64,000 bases of DNA from Phoronis australis (Eukaryota > Phoronida > Phoronidae), in contig NMRA01000057.1 in assembly GCA_002633005.1 (NCBI GenBank), forward strand, positions 894,005 through 958,004, in the 5' to 3' direction. Of this stretch, positions 43,555-55,839 are shown in pieces (position 1 is the stretch's first letter; each line of letters opens with the position of its first letter). Below the pieces are notes generated by a model. That model had not been told where the DNA came from, did not search any database, and was given only the letters and a program-made list of their open reading frames with translations. The translations under genes and the position numbers were made by a program.

Positions 43555-43780
43555 CACGACAGCACCGCAAACGGTGTGCTTCTATGGGTGTTTACAAATA
43601 TCATAAAAATGGCCATGAGATGTCGCAGAGTGCTAAAACCTGTCTGAATTGAGAAGGTGGCTCTGTCTCTGTAATACACAACCATTTGACAAATTTAAAT
43701 GAAATTAAGATAAAGAACTCCTAAGATATGCATGTAGAGGCAAGCGTAAAAAATGGGCATAAGGTCTCTTACAACATCCC
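43555..43780. repeat. Dispersed copy of the CTCF-motif repeat family
   Basis: AACGGTGTGCTTCTATGGGTG then AAAAATGGCCATGAGATGTC parallels the start of the 20.16-kb array (ACGCTGTGCTTCTAGAGTTG then TTAAATGGCCACTAGATGAC), so both preserve the same 5' end of the repeat. Confidence 0.6.
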
Positions 43781-44602
43781 TTGTGACGCTTTTTATAGCC
43801 CATCTTACCAGAGATTATCACTTTTATGTTGCTGATCTTATTCATGATATTTACTTGTAATTGTTTTAGTCATAATAAATGACCTTACCGGGTATATCGC
43901 CACCTCGGTCTCCTTTTCAATGATAGCAACGTCCGATGTTCGTCGAACAATCCATTATAAGTTCTCTGATCGTGGGAGCAAATTGTAAATTGGTCGTCAC
44001 AATAAGATACAAGTGAGCCAAATAAACTTTATAGTGGCAAAAGCACATAGCGGAACTATTGAAAATACAATGCGCATCGGCGTGGATATGTTTAAGAAAT
44101 GAACCAACACAAGCTTGATATGAAAATCGTAGTGAACTATACAATGGGAAAATTTGTGCAATTGTTTTGTGAGCTTGCCCAAGAAAGCACATGTTATTTG
44201 CAAAAATATTCTAGTTGCTTTGTACAATTTCAAATCAGACGTTCTGTTTCAGCATCAGTGATAATTATTGTTGGTCTTCGCTCGTTATTCGGCTGAGAGA
44301 CTCGTGGTTTCACGGAAAGTCGTCTGGAAGCACAGGGGAAGGATGGCCATTCGCAGTTCCCAGTCTTGTTTACTAGCTAAGCCAATGGCTGCTGGAAGAC
44401 ATAATTAAACTATATATAAAGTTTCTGCAGCTAGTCTAAGCGAGAAATCATGCGTATAAAGCAAGGAAGTGTTTGTTCGGAGACATGAAAAAGATGGAAT
44501 TACAGATTAACATGATCCAGTGGCATATGATTTACTTAAGGCTTCTGCTTTGTGTTCAAAATAGACTCTGGATGTTGAAAGCAAACTTTCTATTTGAATG
44601 TA

Positions 44603-44670
44603 GGGGTCACTGGGACTTGAACCCAGAACCTCATGTCATAGACATGCCTGCTACCTTGCATCATGACCCC
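44603..44670 (-). tRNA. tRNA-like sequence, probable tRNA pseudogene or SINE head
   Basis: On the minus strand the 7-bp acceptor stem GGGGTCA/TGACCCC is perfect. The T arm CTGGG-TTCAAGT-CCCAG is perfect and supplies a B-box (GGTTCAAGTCC). An anticodon-like stem CATGT/ACATG has only a 5-base loop (CTATG), and the D arm is short with a mismatch. At 68 nt and without a normal 7-base anticodon loop, it is unlikely to be a working tRNA. No CCA is encoded (ACA follows). Confidence 0.45.
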
Positions 44671-44679
44671 GGGTGATTG

Positions 44680-45570
44680 TTCTATAGTTAGTTTGCAATT
44701 CAACAGCGTTTTTGGTAGAGAGCCAATGTGCTCAAACAGGAATATCCAAATTTGGATTTAAAATTGCTGCGTCCTGGTTGTTTACCGTTTAAGTTTGATG
44801 ATAGAAAAAATTAATAGGTTGTCTTCGACCACGTCTATTATATAGACTGGTTATGGTTTTCATTGATTATTGTTAGAGAAGGGAATTATACCCATTTTGA
44901 TGATATTTCTTATTTTTCCAAAGAAACCAGAGTTCAAGAACTTTAAGTAACTTAATCACCCACCTCCTTTTATTCGAACCACGTACAGTGAAAATGTCAC
45001 GATAAAAATCTGTCACAAAGAAGGTGTGAACGATTTTAAAGAAATTTTGTATTCGAACGTATTTTCTAAAGCTTTCAACGGGATAATTTACTTTTTTGAA
45101 TGCGTTCTAGGTATAAATGTCGTCAAAGCTAAGTCTATATTTTTTAACTCAGTGAATAGAGAGTTAAACAGGCCCAAGACAAAATTGTCATTAGGTTCAG
45201 TCTTTTGAAGTCGAATATTATTGGCTCAAAATACCTATACATAGTAAGTACAAAACATCAGATCGATCTCAAAAGCATACAATTTCCATCAATAGTAAAG
45301 TACGTGGTTATTATTACAAAAGCAACGTGTTTCTGAGGTGACAAAACACGTGCACAAGAAAAAAGGTATACTCTCCTGAAATCTTGCTTGGGAATGAAAC
45401 GTCATGTGTACAAAGGCGCCCTCAAATCTGCAGCGAGAATTAAGAGGTGAGAAGACACCAATTACACTGTTCCATGCAAGTCATGAACTTCATAAAATCC
45501 GCGTTCCTGCATTTTTGATATTTTAGCATTCACCGTGCGGAAAAGGTTTTCCTTACACCTTGGCCACTGA
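44680..45570. other. Intergenic stretch without supported features
   Basis: Short random frames only, between the tRNA-like sequence and the satellite. Confidence 0.4.
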
Positions 45571-45575
45571 CAATT

Positions 45576-45752
45576 TAAGTTATTGAATATTTGACCTGTT
45601 TCATGTCCCGAAGGCCGACATCTGCACATTCTACATGATCACAAGTCAATTGATAAACGTTATAGCACTGACGTTTTAAGCAGTTAAATACTTGACCATT
45701 TTGATGTCCTGACGGCAGCCGTCTGTCGTCTTCTGAATCTTAAAGAGAAATA
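45576..45752. repeat. GC-rich punctuation blocks 1 and 2 of the satellite
   Basis: Two versions of the block TACTTGACCATTTTGATGTC...GCCGTCTGTCGTCTTCTGAATC at 45576-45625 (degenerate) and 45685-45752, just before the satellite begins. Confidence 0.75.
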
Positions 45753-46241
45753 TGTCAATTACTAAACAAGCCTTACAGTATCAATGATAACAAGTTAATA
45801 TACACGCCACACAATGGGCATGATAAAAACAATTAATAAACAAAACCTATATTATACATGACAATACTGAAAATTTAACCCTTTGAACACTGTCTGACCT
45901 GTCTGAAGTGAGTCCCAAATATTGAAATGTCTAGGATGGCACACATTAAACATGAAAATAAGCCAATTAATACACGCGACTCACAACATATTGTAACAAA
46001 CCAAATATTATACACGACACACAATATACATGTTAAAAATTCAATTAAAAAGGATGGCAAGGTATGGAGAGCCATTCACTTGCTTTTAATAAAGTAGAAC
46101 TTACAGTGAACTTTCTCCATTTTGTATAAATAGTTGTCTCTTGCATAGCCCATCTTAGTAAAGCCATTGAGAAATTGATCTTAAGTTGATTGCTCAGTCT
46201 CCGTGGCAACGATGTCAAATTTTCACCTACCCCTTGCTTAG

Positions 46242-46341
46242 GACTTTGCAGAAGGCCGAAGACAAGACGAGGAAACTTGGCAAAGCATTAGCGGAAGTCA
46301 ATCAAAAGGTGGCTGGACGAAGGGACCGCTTCAAGAAGTAA
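46242..46341 (+). CDS. Exon-like island in the satellite (hypothetical last exon)
   Basis: A pyrimidine-rich tract and AG (TTTTCACCTACCCCTTGCTTAG) precede an open frame TLQKAEDKTRKLGKALAEVN-QKVAGRRDRFKK ending in TAA at 46339-46341. Composition is charged, helical and unlike the A+T-rich satellite on either side. It enters in phase 2, and no partner exon was found. No family is recognised; it could be a captured gene fragment. Confidence 0.35.
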
Positions 46342-47835
46342 CGAAAACCATTAATATACAAGACCCTCTATACATGATCGAAATTCAATTGATATACACG
46401 ACACACAGTATGCGATAAATCAAGTAATATACATGATGATCAATCAACATGACAACAAGACAAATAATATACACGACACAATCTACATGATAACAAGGCA
46501 ATTAATATACACAACACAATATACCTAATAACTAGTTAATTGATACAAACAGTAAAATATAAAATGCCACAATATACATGACACACATTAAACATGAAAA
46601 TAAGTCAATTAATACACACGACTCACAATATATTGTAACAAACCAAATATTATACACGACATACAATATACATGTTAAAAATTAAATTAAAAAACAACAA
46701 AAAAACATGATATCAAAACAATTAAAACACAAACGACTCACAATAAACATGACAAGTCAATTAAAGTACACGATTCCCAACGAACTTGATAACAAGTCAG
46801 TTAAGGTTTGAAATACACAGTAACCACGATAAGAAGTCAATTAATATACACGACAGAAAATAAACCTGTTGAAGTTTAAACAGTATACCTGAGCAGCATT
46901 AATTCTGAGAACAAGTCAATTAATACATACGACTCACAATACATTATAGCAAAACAAGAATTATACATGACACACGATAAACATGATAGAAAGTCAATTA
47001 ACATACACGACATCAAACAAAAATGATAACAAGTCAATTAATATACACGGCAAACAATAAAGAATATAAAAGGTCAAATAATATACACGACACACATTAA
47101 ACATGAAAACAAATGAATTAATACGTGCGCCCTACAATACAATATAAGAAACCAAATAGTGTACAGGACACACAATGAACATGATCAGAATTCAAATAAA
47201 AACCACAACACATAAAACATGACATTAAAACAATGAAAATACACCAAACACAATAAACATGATAACAATTCAATCAAAAGACACGACACACACTACAGTT
47301 GATAAATGGCCAGTTAACGTGAACAACGCACAATAAACAGGATACCAACTTAATTACTGTACAGGGCACAAAATAATTATGATAAGTCATTTATGATACA
47401 TGACCCACAATAAACATAAAACATTAATTAACATACACAACTCACAATAATCATGATAACAAGACAATTAATATACAAAATAAACAGTAACCTGGAAAAA
47501 TCAATTAGTACACACGACTATAAATACAATGTATACAAGAAAAAAGATCAAATAACATACATGACAAGCAATAAAAATGAAAACAAGTCAATAAATAGAC
47601 ACGACTCATAATATGTTATATATCAATCAAGAATTATTCAAGACACAAAATAAACATGATGAAAAGTCAATTAAAAACACAACACAAAAACATGATATCA
47701 AAACAATTAAAGTACACGAAAAACAATAAACATGATAACATGTCCATTAAAGTACACGGCACAACATGACAATGATAACAATTCAATAAACTTACAAAAC
47801 TCATAACACACTTGATAACTCTGACTAGATATGTA

Positions 47836-47910
47836 AATGAATACTTGACCCATTTGATGTCCTGGCGGCCGCCGTCTGTCAACTTTTTAATCTTCAAGAG
47901 AAATAAATCA
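47836..47910. repeat. GC-rich punctuation block 3 of the satellite
   Basis: Contains ATACTTGACCCATTTGATGT and CCTGGCGGCCGCCGTCTGTC, embedding a NotI-type GCGGCCGC word, within the ~40-bp repeats. Confidence 0.8.
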
Positions 47911-48730
47911 ATTGATATACACACACAATAAGTGATAACCTTTGAAGTATTATACATGTACATGACATGTGTTAAACACGATAAAATGCAGTTAATAACC
48001 AAGACACACAATAAACATCATACGAGAAAAATTAACATACATGACATGCAATATACATGAAAATTAGTCAACAGTATATACGACACACAATAAACATGAT
48101 AACAAGTCAATGGAAATGAACGACACACAATATACGAAGTAATATACCCGACAAGCATTAAACCTGAAAACAAGTCAATTGATACGTACGACTCACAATA
48201 TATTATATCAAATCAAGAATCATACACAGCACACAATAAACATGATCACAAAATCAATGCACATACACGACGCAAGACAATCAAAATAACAAATCAATTA
48301 ATATAAGCGACACACAATACACATGTTAACAAGTCAATAAAAATACGCGACAAACAATACACGAGAAAACAAGTCGATTAATATATACGACACTCAATAA
48401 ACATGATAAAAACTCACCTGATATACACGACACACAACAAACATGGTAACAAAACGATTCACAATGAACATGATATATCAATTAATATACGAAATAAAAG
48501 GTAACCACAATACAAGTCAATTAATACACTCAATTCAAAATATGCAAGATAAAAGAATACACACGACAAACAATAAAAATGAAAAAGTTGAATAATACAC
48601 ATGACTCACAATACATTATAACAAATAAAGATGTCAATTAAAATACACGGCACAACATAGACATGATAACAAATCAAGCAATATACACAACTCATAATAA
48701 ACATGTTAACACTGACTATATATTTAATTG

Positions 48731-48800
48731 AATACTTGACCAATTTGATGTCCAGGCGGCCGCCGTCTGTTGTTTTCTCAATCTTCAAAAGAAATAAACC
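48731..48800. repeat. GC-rich punctuation block 4 of the satellite
   Basis: Near-identical to block 3: AATACTTGACCAATTTGATG then TCCAGGCGGCCGCCGTCTGT then AATCTTCAAAAGAAATAAA. Confidence 0.8.
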
Positions 48801-49890
48801 AGTTAATATACACGCCACATACTCTATAACACGTCACTTGATAAACAAGACACACAATAGAGATAAACATGATAACAATTTAATTCATTCAAAGGACACA
48901 ATACACATGATAAGAGAGCAATTAACATACACGACATAAAATATTCATGATAATTGGTCAATTAATAAACACAACACAAAATAATCATAATTACAACTCA
49001 ATTGATATGCACGACACACAATAAACATGGTAAAAACTCAATTAACGTGCACGATTCACAATGAACACGATCACAAGTCAATTTACATACGAAATACACA
49101 GTAATCTCGATCAAAGACAATTAATATACACGACACAAAATAAACATGACAAAAGATCAAATAGTATACACGACAAGCACTAAACATGAAAACTAATCAA
49201 TTATTACATACGACTCACAATATATTATAACAAATAAAAAATTATACACGACACACAATAAAAATGATAACAAGCCAATAAGTATACGTGACATATAATA
49301 CCCAGGACAACAAGTCAAGACACACGGCACACAATACACACGATAACAGGTTAACTATATGCACAACACACTGTAAACAATATACCAAGTCAATTAATGT
49401 AGAGGGCAAAAAATAATTATGATAACAGGTCATTTATGATACATGATACACAATAAACCTGAAAACAAGTTAATTAACATACACAAGTCACAGTAAACAC
49501 GATAACAAGCCAATTAATATACGAAATACACAACAAGCATACAATTAATACACACGACTTCAAACAAACAAGATAAAAGATCAATTAATATACACGACAA
49601 ACAATAAAACTGAAAACAAATCAATTAATAGACACGTCTCACAATACATAATAACAAATCAAGAAATTTAAACGACACAAAACAAACATGATCAGAAGTC
49701 AATTAAAAACAACACAAGAACACGATATCAAAACAATGAAAATATACGAATCAAAACAATTAAAATACACAAAACGCAATAAACATGATCAAATGTCAAT
49801 TAATATACACGGCACAACATAGACATGATAATTATTCAAAAATATAAACAACTCATAACAAACATGAAAACAATTACTATATATTTAATT

Positions 49891-49960
49891 GAATACTTGA
49901 CCAATTTGATGTCCAGGCGGCCGCAGTCTGTTGTCTTCTTATCTTCAAAAGAAATTAATT
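49891..49960. repeat. GC-rich punctuation block 5 of the satellite
   Basis: Same block, with GCGGCCGCAGTCTGTTGTCTTCT and the A-rich tail. Confidence 0.8.
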
Positions 49961-50312
49961 AATTAATATACATGCCATATAGTATACATTATAACGCCTC
50001 AGTTGCTAAACAAGACACACAATAGACATGAACATAATAACAATTCAATTAATACACACGAACCACAATATATGATAATTAGTCAATTATTAAATACGAC
50101 ACAAAATAAACATAATATTAACACAATTGATATACACGACAAACAATAAATATGGTAACAAATTAATTAACGTGAACAATTCACAATGAACATGATAACA
50201 ATACAATTATTATGCGAAGTACACATTAACCACTACACATGATAATTCAATTACATGTAGCGCACACAACACACAGAAATATGCATGATCACACTGACAG
50301 TCATAGCAAAGG

Positions 50313-50365
50313 AATACTTGACCGATTTCTTGTTCCGATGGCGCCTTCTGTCGTCTTCCTAACCA
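50313..50365. repeat. GC-rich punctuation block 6 at the satellite end
   Basis: Degenerate: GAATACTTGACCGATTTCTTGTTCCGATGGCGCC then TTCTGTCGTCTTCC. Marks the right edge of the satellite. Confidence 0.65.
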
Positions 50366-50582
50366 ACTGGGTCGGTTCTGACCTCGCGATCCCGTGATGA
50401 GGAAAGAAACCACATTCGAAAGACTTGATTACTGACTGGGGTTATTGTGCTTTCGTTAGTGCGTTAGTGTATTAGTTAGGGTTAGATTGTGCAGTGTTAT
50501 CAGCCAGCAATCAAATCTTCCATAATGGCAAGCGCATGCCGTGCTCCCACGTGTTCTGCTGAGTGATGCAGTTCTTCGCTTG

Positions 50583-51090
50583 GACACCATTTGCACAACA
50601 TCCGTGAAACTAAAACAAAGAAAAAGGAACATTTATGCAATCTTGTAATAACATGCCCTTTTGACAATGAACAAAGGAAGCGCATCTCAGGTGAATTAGC
50701 TTACTTCATGATCACACACGGGTGCAAATGTGCATCTTGTCGCAAAGAGCGTTCAGTCGATTGTGTGCCTCGAATACATGTATAAGCGACTGACGTCACG
50801 ATTCAGCTCTCTGCACAATGACCACCGACAGCGAATAACAATACCACGTCTCTGTTGGTGGTGATGATAGCGACGTTCAAACGAGCTTCTCACGGCATGG
50901 TGACGACCCGCGGAAGAAGGTCACTCGTTCAACCATTCACTAATGAGTCCTATGCGCCGTGGCAAGCAGTGGACTACATTAGCATGGTGCTGTGGCAGTC
51001 AACTCCATTCGAATTTGTTTCACTAAGGATTGACGAACAACGCAGTTTGATATCTGAAAGCAACGCGTGACCTGGACATGCTGCGATATG
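50583..51090. repeat. Segment duplicated at 53617-54160, copy 1
   Basis: Shares CATCCGTGAAACTAAAACAAAG, GCATGCCCTTTTGACAATGAAC and TGTGTGCCTCGAATACATGT with the second copy. Short open frames on both strands differ between copies, so coding function is doubtful. Confidence 0.8.
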
Positions 51091-52156
51091 CAATTTCGAG
51101 AAAAAGAATCACGACAAAATATAGCAACAGCTGTCTGCGTTATCTTTTGCCAGAGAGGGACCTCTGGAAAAATATAGTTTCACATTCTCAAAAATTGTCT
51201 CCATTCTTGAAATACTTGTGTGATAAAATGCACATTTTCAAGTGCGATTAGACGACTTATGCAGTAGAAATGGAGATCCGGCCTATCAACAGGGCCCTCA
51301 AAGTGTAAAGCATGCACTGGAAACCGAGTTGTAAAAATGTTCTCTTGAATTGTCTCTCTTATCCATGATCGAAGTTTTATCTTTTCTCGACTATTCCCGT
51401 CCCCGTGCCACGCCTATATCGGTTGCTACGTTTTAACCCTAACGCCTGCAAATTTTTATTGGGGGGCCAGAGGGGGGACACAACAAGCGCATCTCAGTGA
51501 GGCTTTGCGTCCTAAAGCACCATGAATTGTGATTTGTTCCCTGAATTGTCAGAAATAGGATTGAAATTGTATTTTGGTGTCTCCTTGGGCGTACAACTGT
51601 TTCAAGTAACCGTACCAATAACGGACCTTCTTAGTGACAAGTTCTAGGAACACGTAGAAAATCAGTACCATCGTTCTCTCCCACTTATAGTACGACTTCA
51701 TTTCTTATACTTTTTGTGTTAAAAATATTGAATTGCTGATTTTATCCCCAGTTATATTCAGCCCAAAATCATTTTATTCCACAAAATATCAAGCATTTCA
51801 AGATCACCGAGACTGCCTACTTATATTGCCGAATTTCGTAGTCCGAGAGCTATTTTTGTTTTTTTTTTGGTTAGGGGGGTTTTAAGATACAAAGAGCTTC
51901 AATACCACGTTTGTTGTAAATTACGAATATAGTGAAAGGTTTCCGTTTCCTTTAGTAGCAGTAAATCAGATACCATTTACACACATATATTGTGCAAGAA
52001 ATGCTTTGTGTGGTTCTTCAACGAGCACTATGGAACAAGCTGCTTTTGACCAAACCGTCGCCATTCTGAAGGCAGAGCAGTTTAGTGACAAGCAATGAAA
52101 AATATTGTTGTCTGCCCCCCACTCCTCTCTGTGCACAAACAAACCGAAATGGCTTT
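50931..52156. repeat. First copy of a 1.23-kb direct duplication
   Basis: Matches 52158-53394 nearly exactly and ends exactly at the single N at 52157. It has the same signature as the 1.7-3.7 kb case: probably two contigs or haplotypes joined without merging. Includes a repeat with TTCCCGTCCCCGTGCCACGC (51400) and GGGGGGCCAGAGGGGGGAC. Confidence 0.88.
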
Positions 52157-52157
52157 N
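52157..52157. other. Single-N contig join
   Basis: One N between AAATGGCTTT and ACCATTCACT. The left side ends at a word found inside the right contig (53384-53393), and the right side starts at a word found inside the left contig (50931). Confidence 0.75.
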
Positions 52158-53394
52158 ACCATTCACTAATGAGTCCTATGCGCCGTGGCAAGCAGTGGAC
52201 TACATTAGCATGGTGCTGTGGCAGTCAACTCCATTCGAATTTGTTTCACTAAGGATTGACGAACAACGCAGTTTGATATCTGAAAGCAACGCGTGACCTG
52301 GACATGCTGCGATATGCAATTTCGAGAAAAAGAATCACGACAAAATATAGCAACAGCTGTCTGCGTTATCTTTTGCCAGAGAGGGACCTCTGGAAAAATA
52401 TAGTTTCACATTCTCAAAAATTGTCTCCATTCTTGAAATACTTGTGTGATAAAATGCACATTTTCAAGTGCGATTAGACGACTTATGCAGTAGAAATGGA
52501 GATCCGGCCTATCAACAGGGCCCTCAAAGTGTAAAGCATGCACTGGAAACCGAGTTGTAAAAATGTTCTCTTGAATTGTCTCTCTTATCCATGATCGAAG
52601 TTTTATCTTTTCTCGACTATTCCCGTCCCCGTGCCACGCCTATATCGGTTGCTACGTTTTAACCCTAACGCCTGCAAATTTTTATTGGGGGGCCAGAGGG
52701 GGGACACAACAAGCGCATCTCAGTGAGGCTTTGCGTCCTAAAGCACCATGAATTGTGATTTGTTCCCTGAATTGTCAGAAATAGGATTGAAATTGTATTT
52801 TGGTGTCTCCTTGGGCGTACAACTGTTTCAAGTAACCGTACCAATAACGGACCTTCTTAGTGACAAGTTCTAGGAACACGTAGAAAATCAGTACCAGCGT
52901 TCTCTCCCTCTTATAGTACGGCTTCATTTCTTATAATTTTTGTGTTAAAATTTCTGAATTGCTGATTTTATCCCCAGTTATATATTCAGCCCAAAATCAT
53001 TTTATTCCACAAAATATCTAGCATTTCAAGATCACCGAGACTGCTTACTTATATTGCCGAATTTCGTAGTCTGAGAGTTAATCTTGTTTTTTTTTGGTTA
53101 GGGGGGGGGGTTTAAGATACAAAGAGCTTCAATACCACGTTTGTTGTTAATTACGAATATACATGTAGTGAAAGGTTTCCGTTTCCTTTAGTAGCAGTAA
53201 ATCAGATACCATTTACACACATATATTGTGCAAGAAATGCTTTGGGTGGTTCTTCAACGAGCACTATGGAACAAGATGCTTTTGACCAAACCGTCGCCAT
53301 TCTGAAGGCAGAGCAGTTTAGTGAAAAGCAATGAAAAATATTGTTGTCTGTCCCCCAGTCCTCTCTGTGCACAAACAAACCGAAATGGCTTTCT
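52158..53394. repeat. Second copy of the 1.23-kb direct duplication
   Basis: Differs from the first copy by few substitutions (for example CATCGTTCTC/CAGCGTTCTC) and small indels such as a longer G run at 53101. It then continues into unique sequence. Confidence 0.88.
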
Positions 53395-53616
53395 TTTGGA
53401 GATTGTGGTCTGCCCCCCAACATCCTAGATCCTACACTTTGCCTTAGTCTAATAACAATGCATAGGATACAAGAACTTTGTTAACTAAAGTATCAAATTT
53501 ATTTTGAAATATCCATCAATGCTCACTCACTGAGTTATAAAAAATTCAACAAAAGGTGACGCTCCTCTCAACAATAATTGGCTACCCATTATGTAGCCAA
53601 GAATATACAAATTATT

Positions 53617-54160
53617 ACCATTTGCACGCCATCCGTGAAATTAAAACAAAGAAAAAAAGAACATTTATACAATCTTGTGAATAGTGGTCATTAGCATGCC
53701 CTTTTGACAATGAACATAGGAAGCGCATCTCAGGTGAAGTAGCTTACTGCATGATCACAGACGGGTGCAAAAGTGCATCTTGTCGCAAAGAGCGTTCAGT
53801 CGATTGTGTGCCTCGAATACATGTATAAGCGAATGACGTCATGATTCAGCTCTCTGCACAATGACTACCGACCCCGAATAACAATACCACGTCTCTGTTG
53901 GCGGTGACGATAGTGACATTCAAATGAGCTTCTCATCAAATAAAGCATGACGACAACCCATAGGGGAAGTTTATCAGCAGGGTGCTTTCAGCACATTGAT
54001 TTCATTTGTGCAACAATTCACTAACGAGTCTTTTGCGCTGTAGCAGGCAGTAGACTTGATTGACATGGTAATGTGGCAGTAAATCCCATCCCAAGTTGTT
54101 TCACTAACATTTGACGAATAACGCCCCGTGATATCTGAAAGCAACACGTGACCTGGACCG
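53617..54160. repeat. Diverged copy of the 50583-51090 segment, copy 2
   Basis: Clearly more diverged than the 1.23-kb duplicates, so this is a genuine genomic duplication rather than an assembly overlap. Frames present in copy 1 are broken here. Confidence 0.75.
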
Positions 54161-54229
54161 GGAAGACGGAATAGGTGCATTGGTATTGAAGGAAGGGCTG
54201 TGATGAAACTGGTGTCAGCCAGGGGATGT

Positions 54230-54375
54230 GCCCCGTCTAAGTTAATATTTACAAAAAGCCATAAGACTGAGCGGGGGTGGGGCACGTGCCCCCTAAAATT
54301 TTCAGGCGTCAGGGTTAGTCCTTGTAACCGCAGTATAGGCGTGGAACTGGGGGCAGCGGCGAAAAGAAAGACTGC
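54230..54375 (-). repeat. Inverted copy of the repeat seen at 51395-51480
   Basis: The reverse complement of 54260-54370 (TTCCACGCCTATACTGCGG, TAACCCTGACGCCTGAAAAT, GGGGGCACGTGCCCC) aligns with 51405-51480 (GCCACGCCTATATCGGTTG, TAACCCTAACGCCTGCAAAT, GGGGGGCCAG). Confidence 0.65.
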
Positions 54376-54379
54376 GAAA

Positions 54380-55380
54380 TATACGGAAGACAAAATTCAA
54401 GCCAACCTTTGTCAACTACCATTGGTTTACATGTGTATTTACACTTCAAATGCGCTAGCCAGGACATCATTGTTAGAGGTTCCAATTGTTTGCAGCACAG
54501 ACAGTGTAAATGCACTCTGAAATTTGCACTTACTCATTTGTGCATGTATTTCGAAAAGTCGAGAAAGTTTTTAAAGCACAGCTTTTTCTGAACATGTTAA
54601 TTCACTGTTTTTTAAGTTAAATTTGATGCAAAGCTATGTTTCTCGAGTCACCTGTTATGCACTCTCTTTCTTCGTTTTTTCTCGAATCAACGTTAAAAAC
54701 CATTACTTAAAAATAGAGAACCAATTGCTGCTTGTTTATTGAAGTAATAAAGCTTTTCATATTGAGGGATCCGTCGTATTCATCCACGCGGTCACCCATT
54801 TTGTATTTTTTGTTGAAAAATGCAGCTGCTCTCGGAGAGAAGTCACAATGATGGAATCGATTACCTCCGTATTCCGTTTTTTTTTTAAAAACCGTGCACC
54901 TTCTTGTTACAAATTTCCGTATTTGGGTACATGCAAGAATAACATGGGCGTTTAACTCTCTGCATAACCACGGCAACGGCGCAATTGCTTAGCGTATTAG
55001 TAGTGTTGCATTAGCCTACTTTACGGAAATGTGGACTTAGATGATATTCGTCTTTACACGGCTTGGTTGTGACTTTGTTTGTGGCAGCGCCTCCTCAACT
55101 ACACGGATATTCGATGGTGTATTGGTGGCACACACTATTAAATGGGATTACATATGATAAGTTTCTTCATAAATGTATGTAGTAGGTGACGTTGGTGTTA
55201 TTCGCTCTGGTGGTGTCGTCATGGTGACGCCAGGCTTATGTGGTGTTGGGCACGAGAGGAAAAACGCTGAGGAGCTTGAACAACTGTTAACCAAACCTCT
55301 GAGTGGTTCTTGCTATATTTTTTGAGTAGTTTGCAGTGGTGAGAGATTTTGTTGCCCTGTTACCAGAATCATCGTTTGGT
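54380..55380. other. Intergenic stretch without supported features
   Basis: No gene or repeat family is recognised. Confidence 0.4.
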
Positions 55381-55830
55381 TTAAGCGTTGTTCTCGATAA
55401 ATGACCTATCGCAAGTTCCACCCCCTTGCGAAACGTCACGTGAAACCCGAAAAAAGATGTCAGATGCAAATACACTGCCGCTACGTAAACGACGTTCTGG
55501 TGGAATCGATGAGTGTTTTCGCACTTTCCAAAAACGCTTCGACAAAGACAGCAGGCGATACTTTTGCGCTGAGACTCGAACATTCATGATTTGGGAATTT
55601 GTAAATGCGACGATGAAAAAATAAGTGCTGGAGGATTTCGGAGCCAACGAAAATCCGAAGAACACCACACGGGGCTCACTTTCAGTTGAAAACTGAAAAG
55701 GCCACTGATGCGATTTGTTCATGTAAAGCTTTGTCTGTACCATAAAATCAAATTTTCTGTACGATGCCATCAATTTCAGGGTATTTCGAACAAAATCAGT
55801 GAAGACTCGCCGACATTTGTATTCTGCCAT
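55381..55830 (-). CDS. Hypothetical 149-aa open frame
   Basis: A minus-strand frame from ATG at 55830 (context AGCAGATGG, acceptable for initiation) to TAA at 55381-55383. It starts MAEYKCRRVFTDFVRNTLK, has a hydrophobic patch (STYFFIVAF) and ends RDVSQGGGTCDRSFIENNA. It is the longest ATG-to-stop frame in its neighbourhood. No domain is recognised and overlapping plus-strand frames exist, so it may be chance. Confidence 0.22.
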   Translation of the reverse strand: MAEYKCRRVFTDFVRNTLKLMASYRKFDFMVQTKLYMNKSHQWPFQFSTESEPRVVFFGFSLAPKSSSTYFFIVAFTNSQIMNVRVSAQKYRLLSLSKRFWKVRKHSSIPPERRLRSGSVFASDIFFRVSRDVSQGGGTCDRSFIENNA

Positions 55831-55839
55831 CTGCTAAAT

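Larger units (their letters stand above)
45770..50285. repeat. ~4.5-kb satellite of ~40-bp units
   Basis: Degenerate head-to-tail repeats of roughly ATTAATATACACGACACACA followed by ATAAACATGATAACAAGTCA, a 40-bp unit repeated about 100 times. Units vary but keep ACGACACACAATAAACATGA and ACAAGTCAATTAA. Longer minus-strand open frames here (for example 47667-48011) come from repeat periodicity and are not genes. The array is interrupted at about 46080-46345 and by the GC-rich blocks annotated separately. Confidence 0.92.

Noticed and set aside
47667-48011. 114-codon minus-strand frame recurring in part at 48606-48818 (TDGGR-DIK words)
   Set aside because: It is satellite unit plus GC-rich block read in one frame; the shared words come from the repeated block, and other blocks break the frame.
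45770-50285. Regular repeats suggestive of a CRISPR array
   Set aside because: There are no unique spacers between the units, and the spliced genes show a eukaryotic genome.
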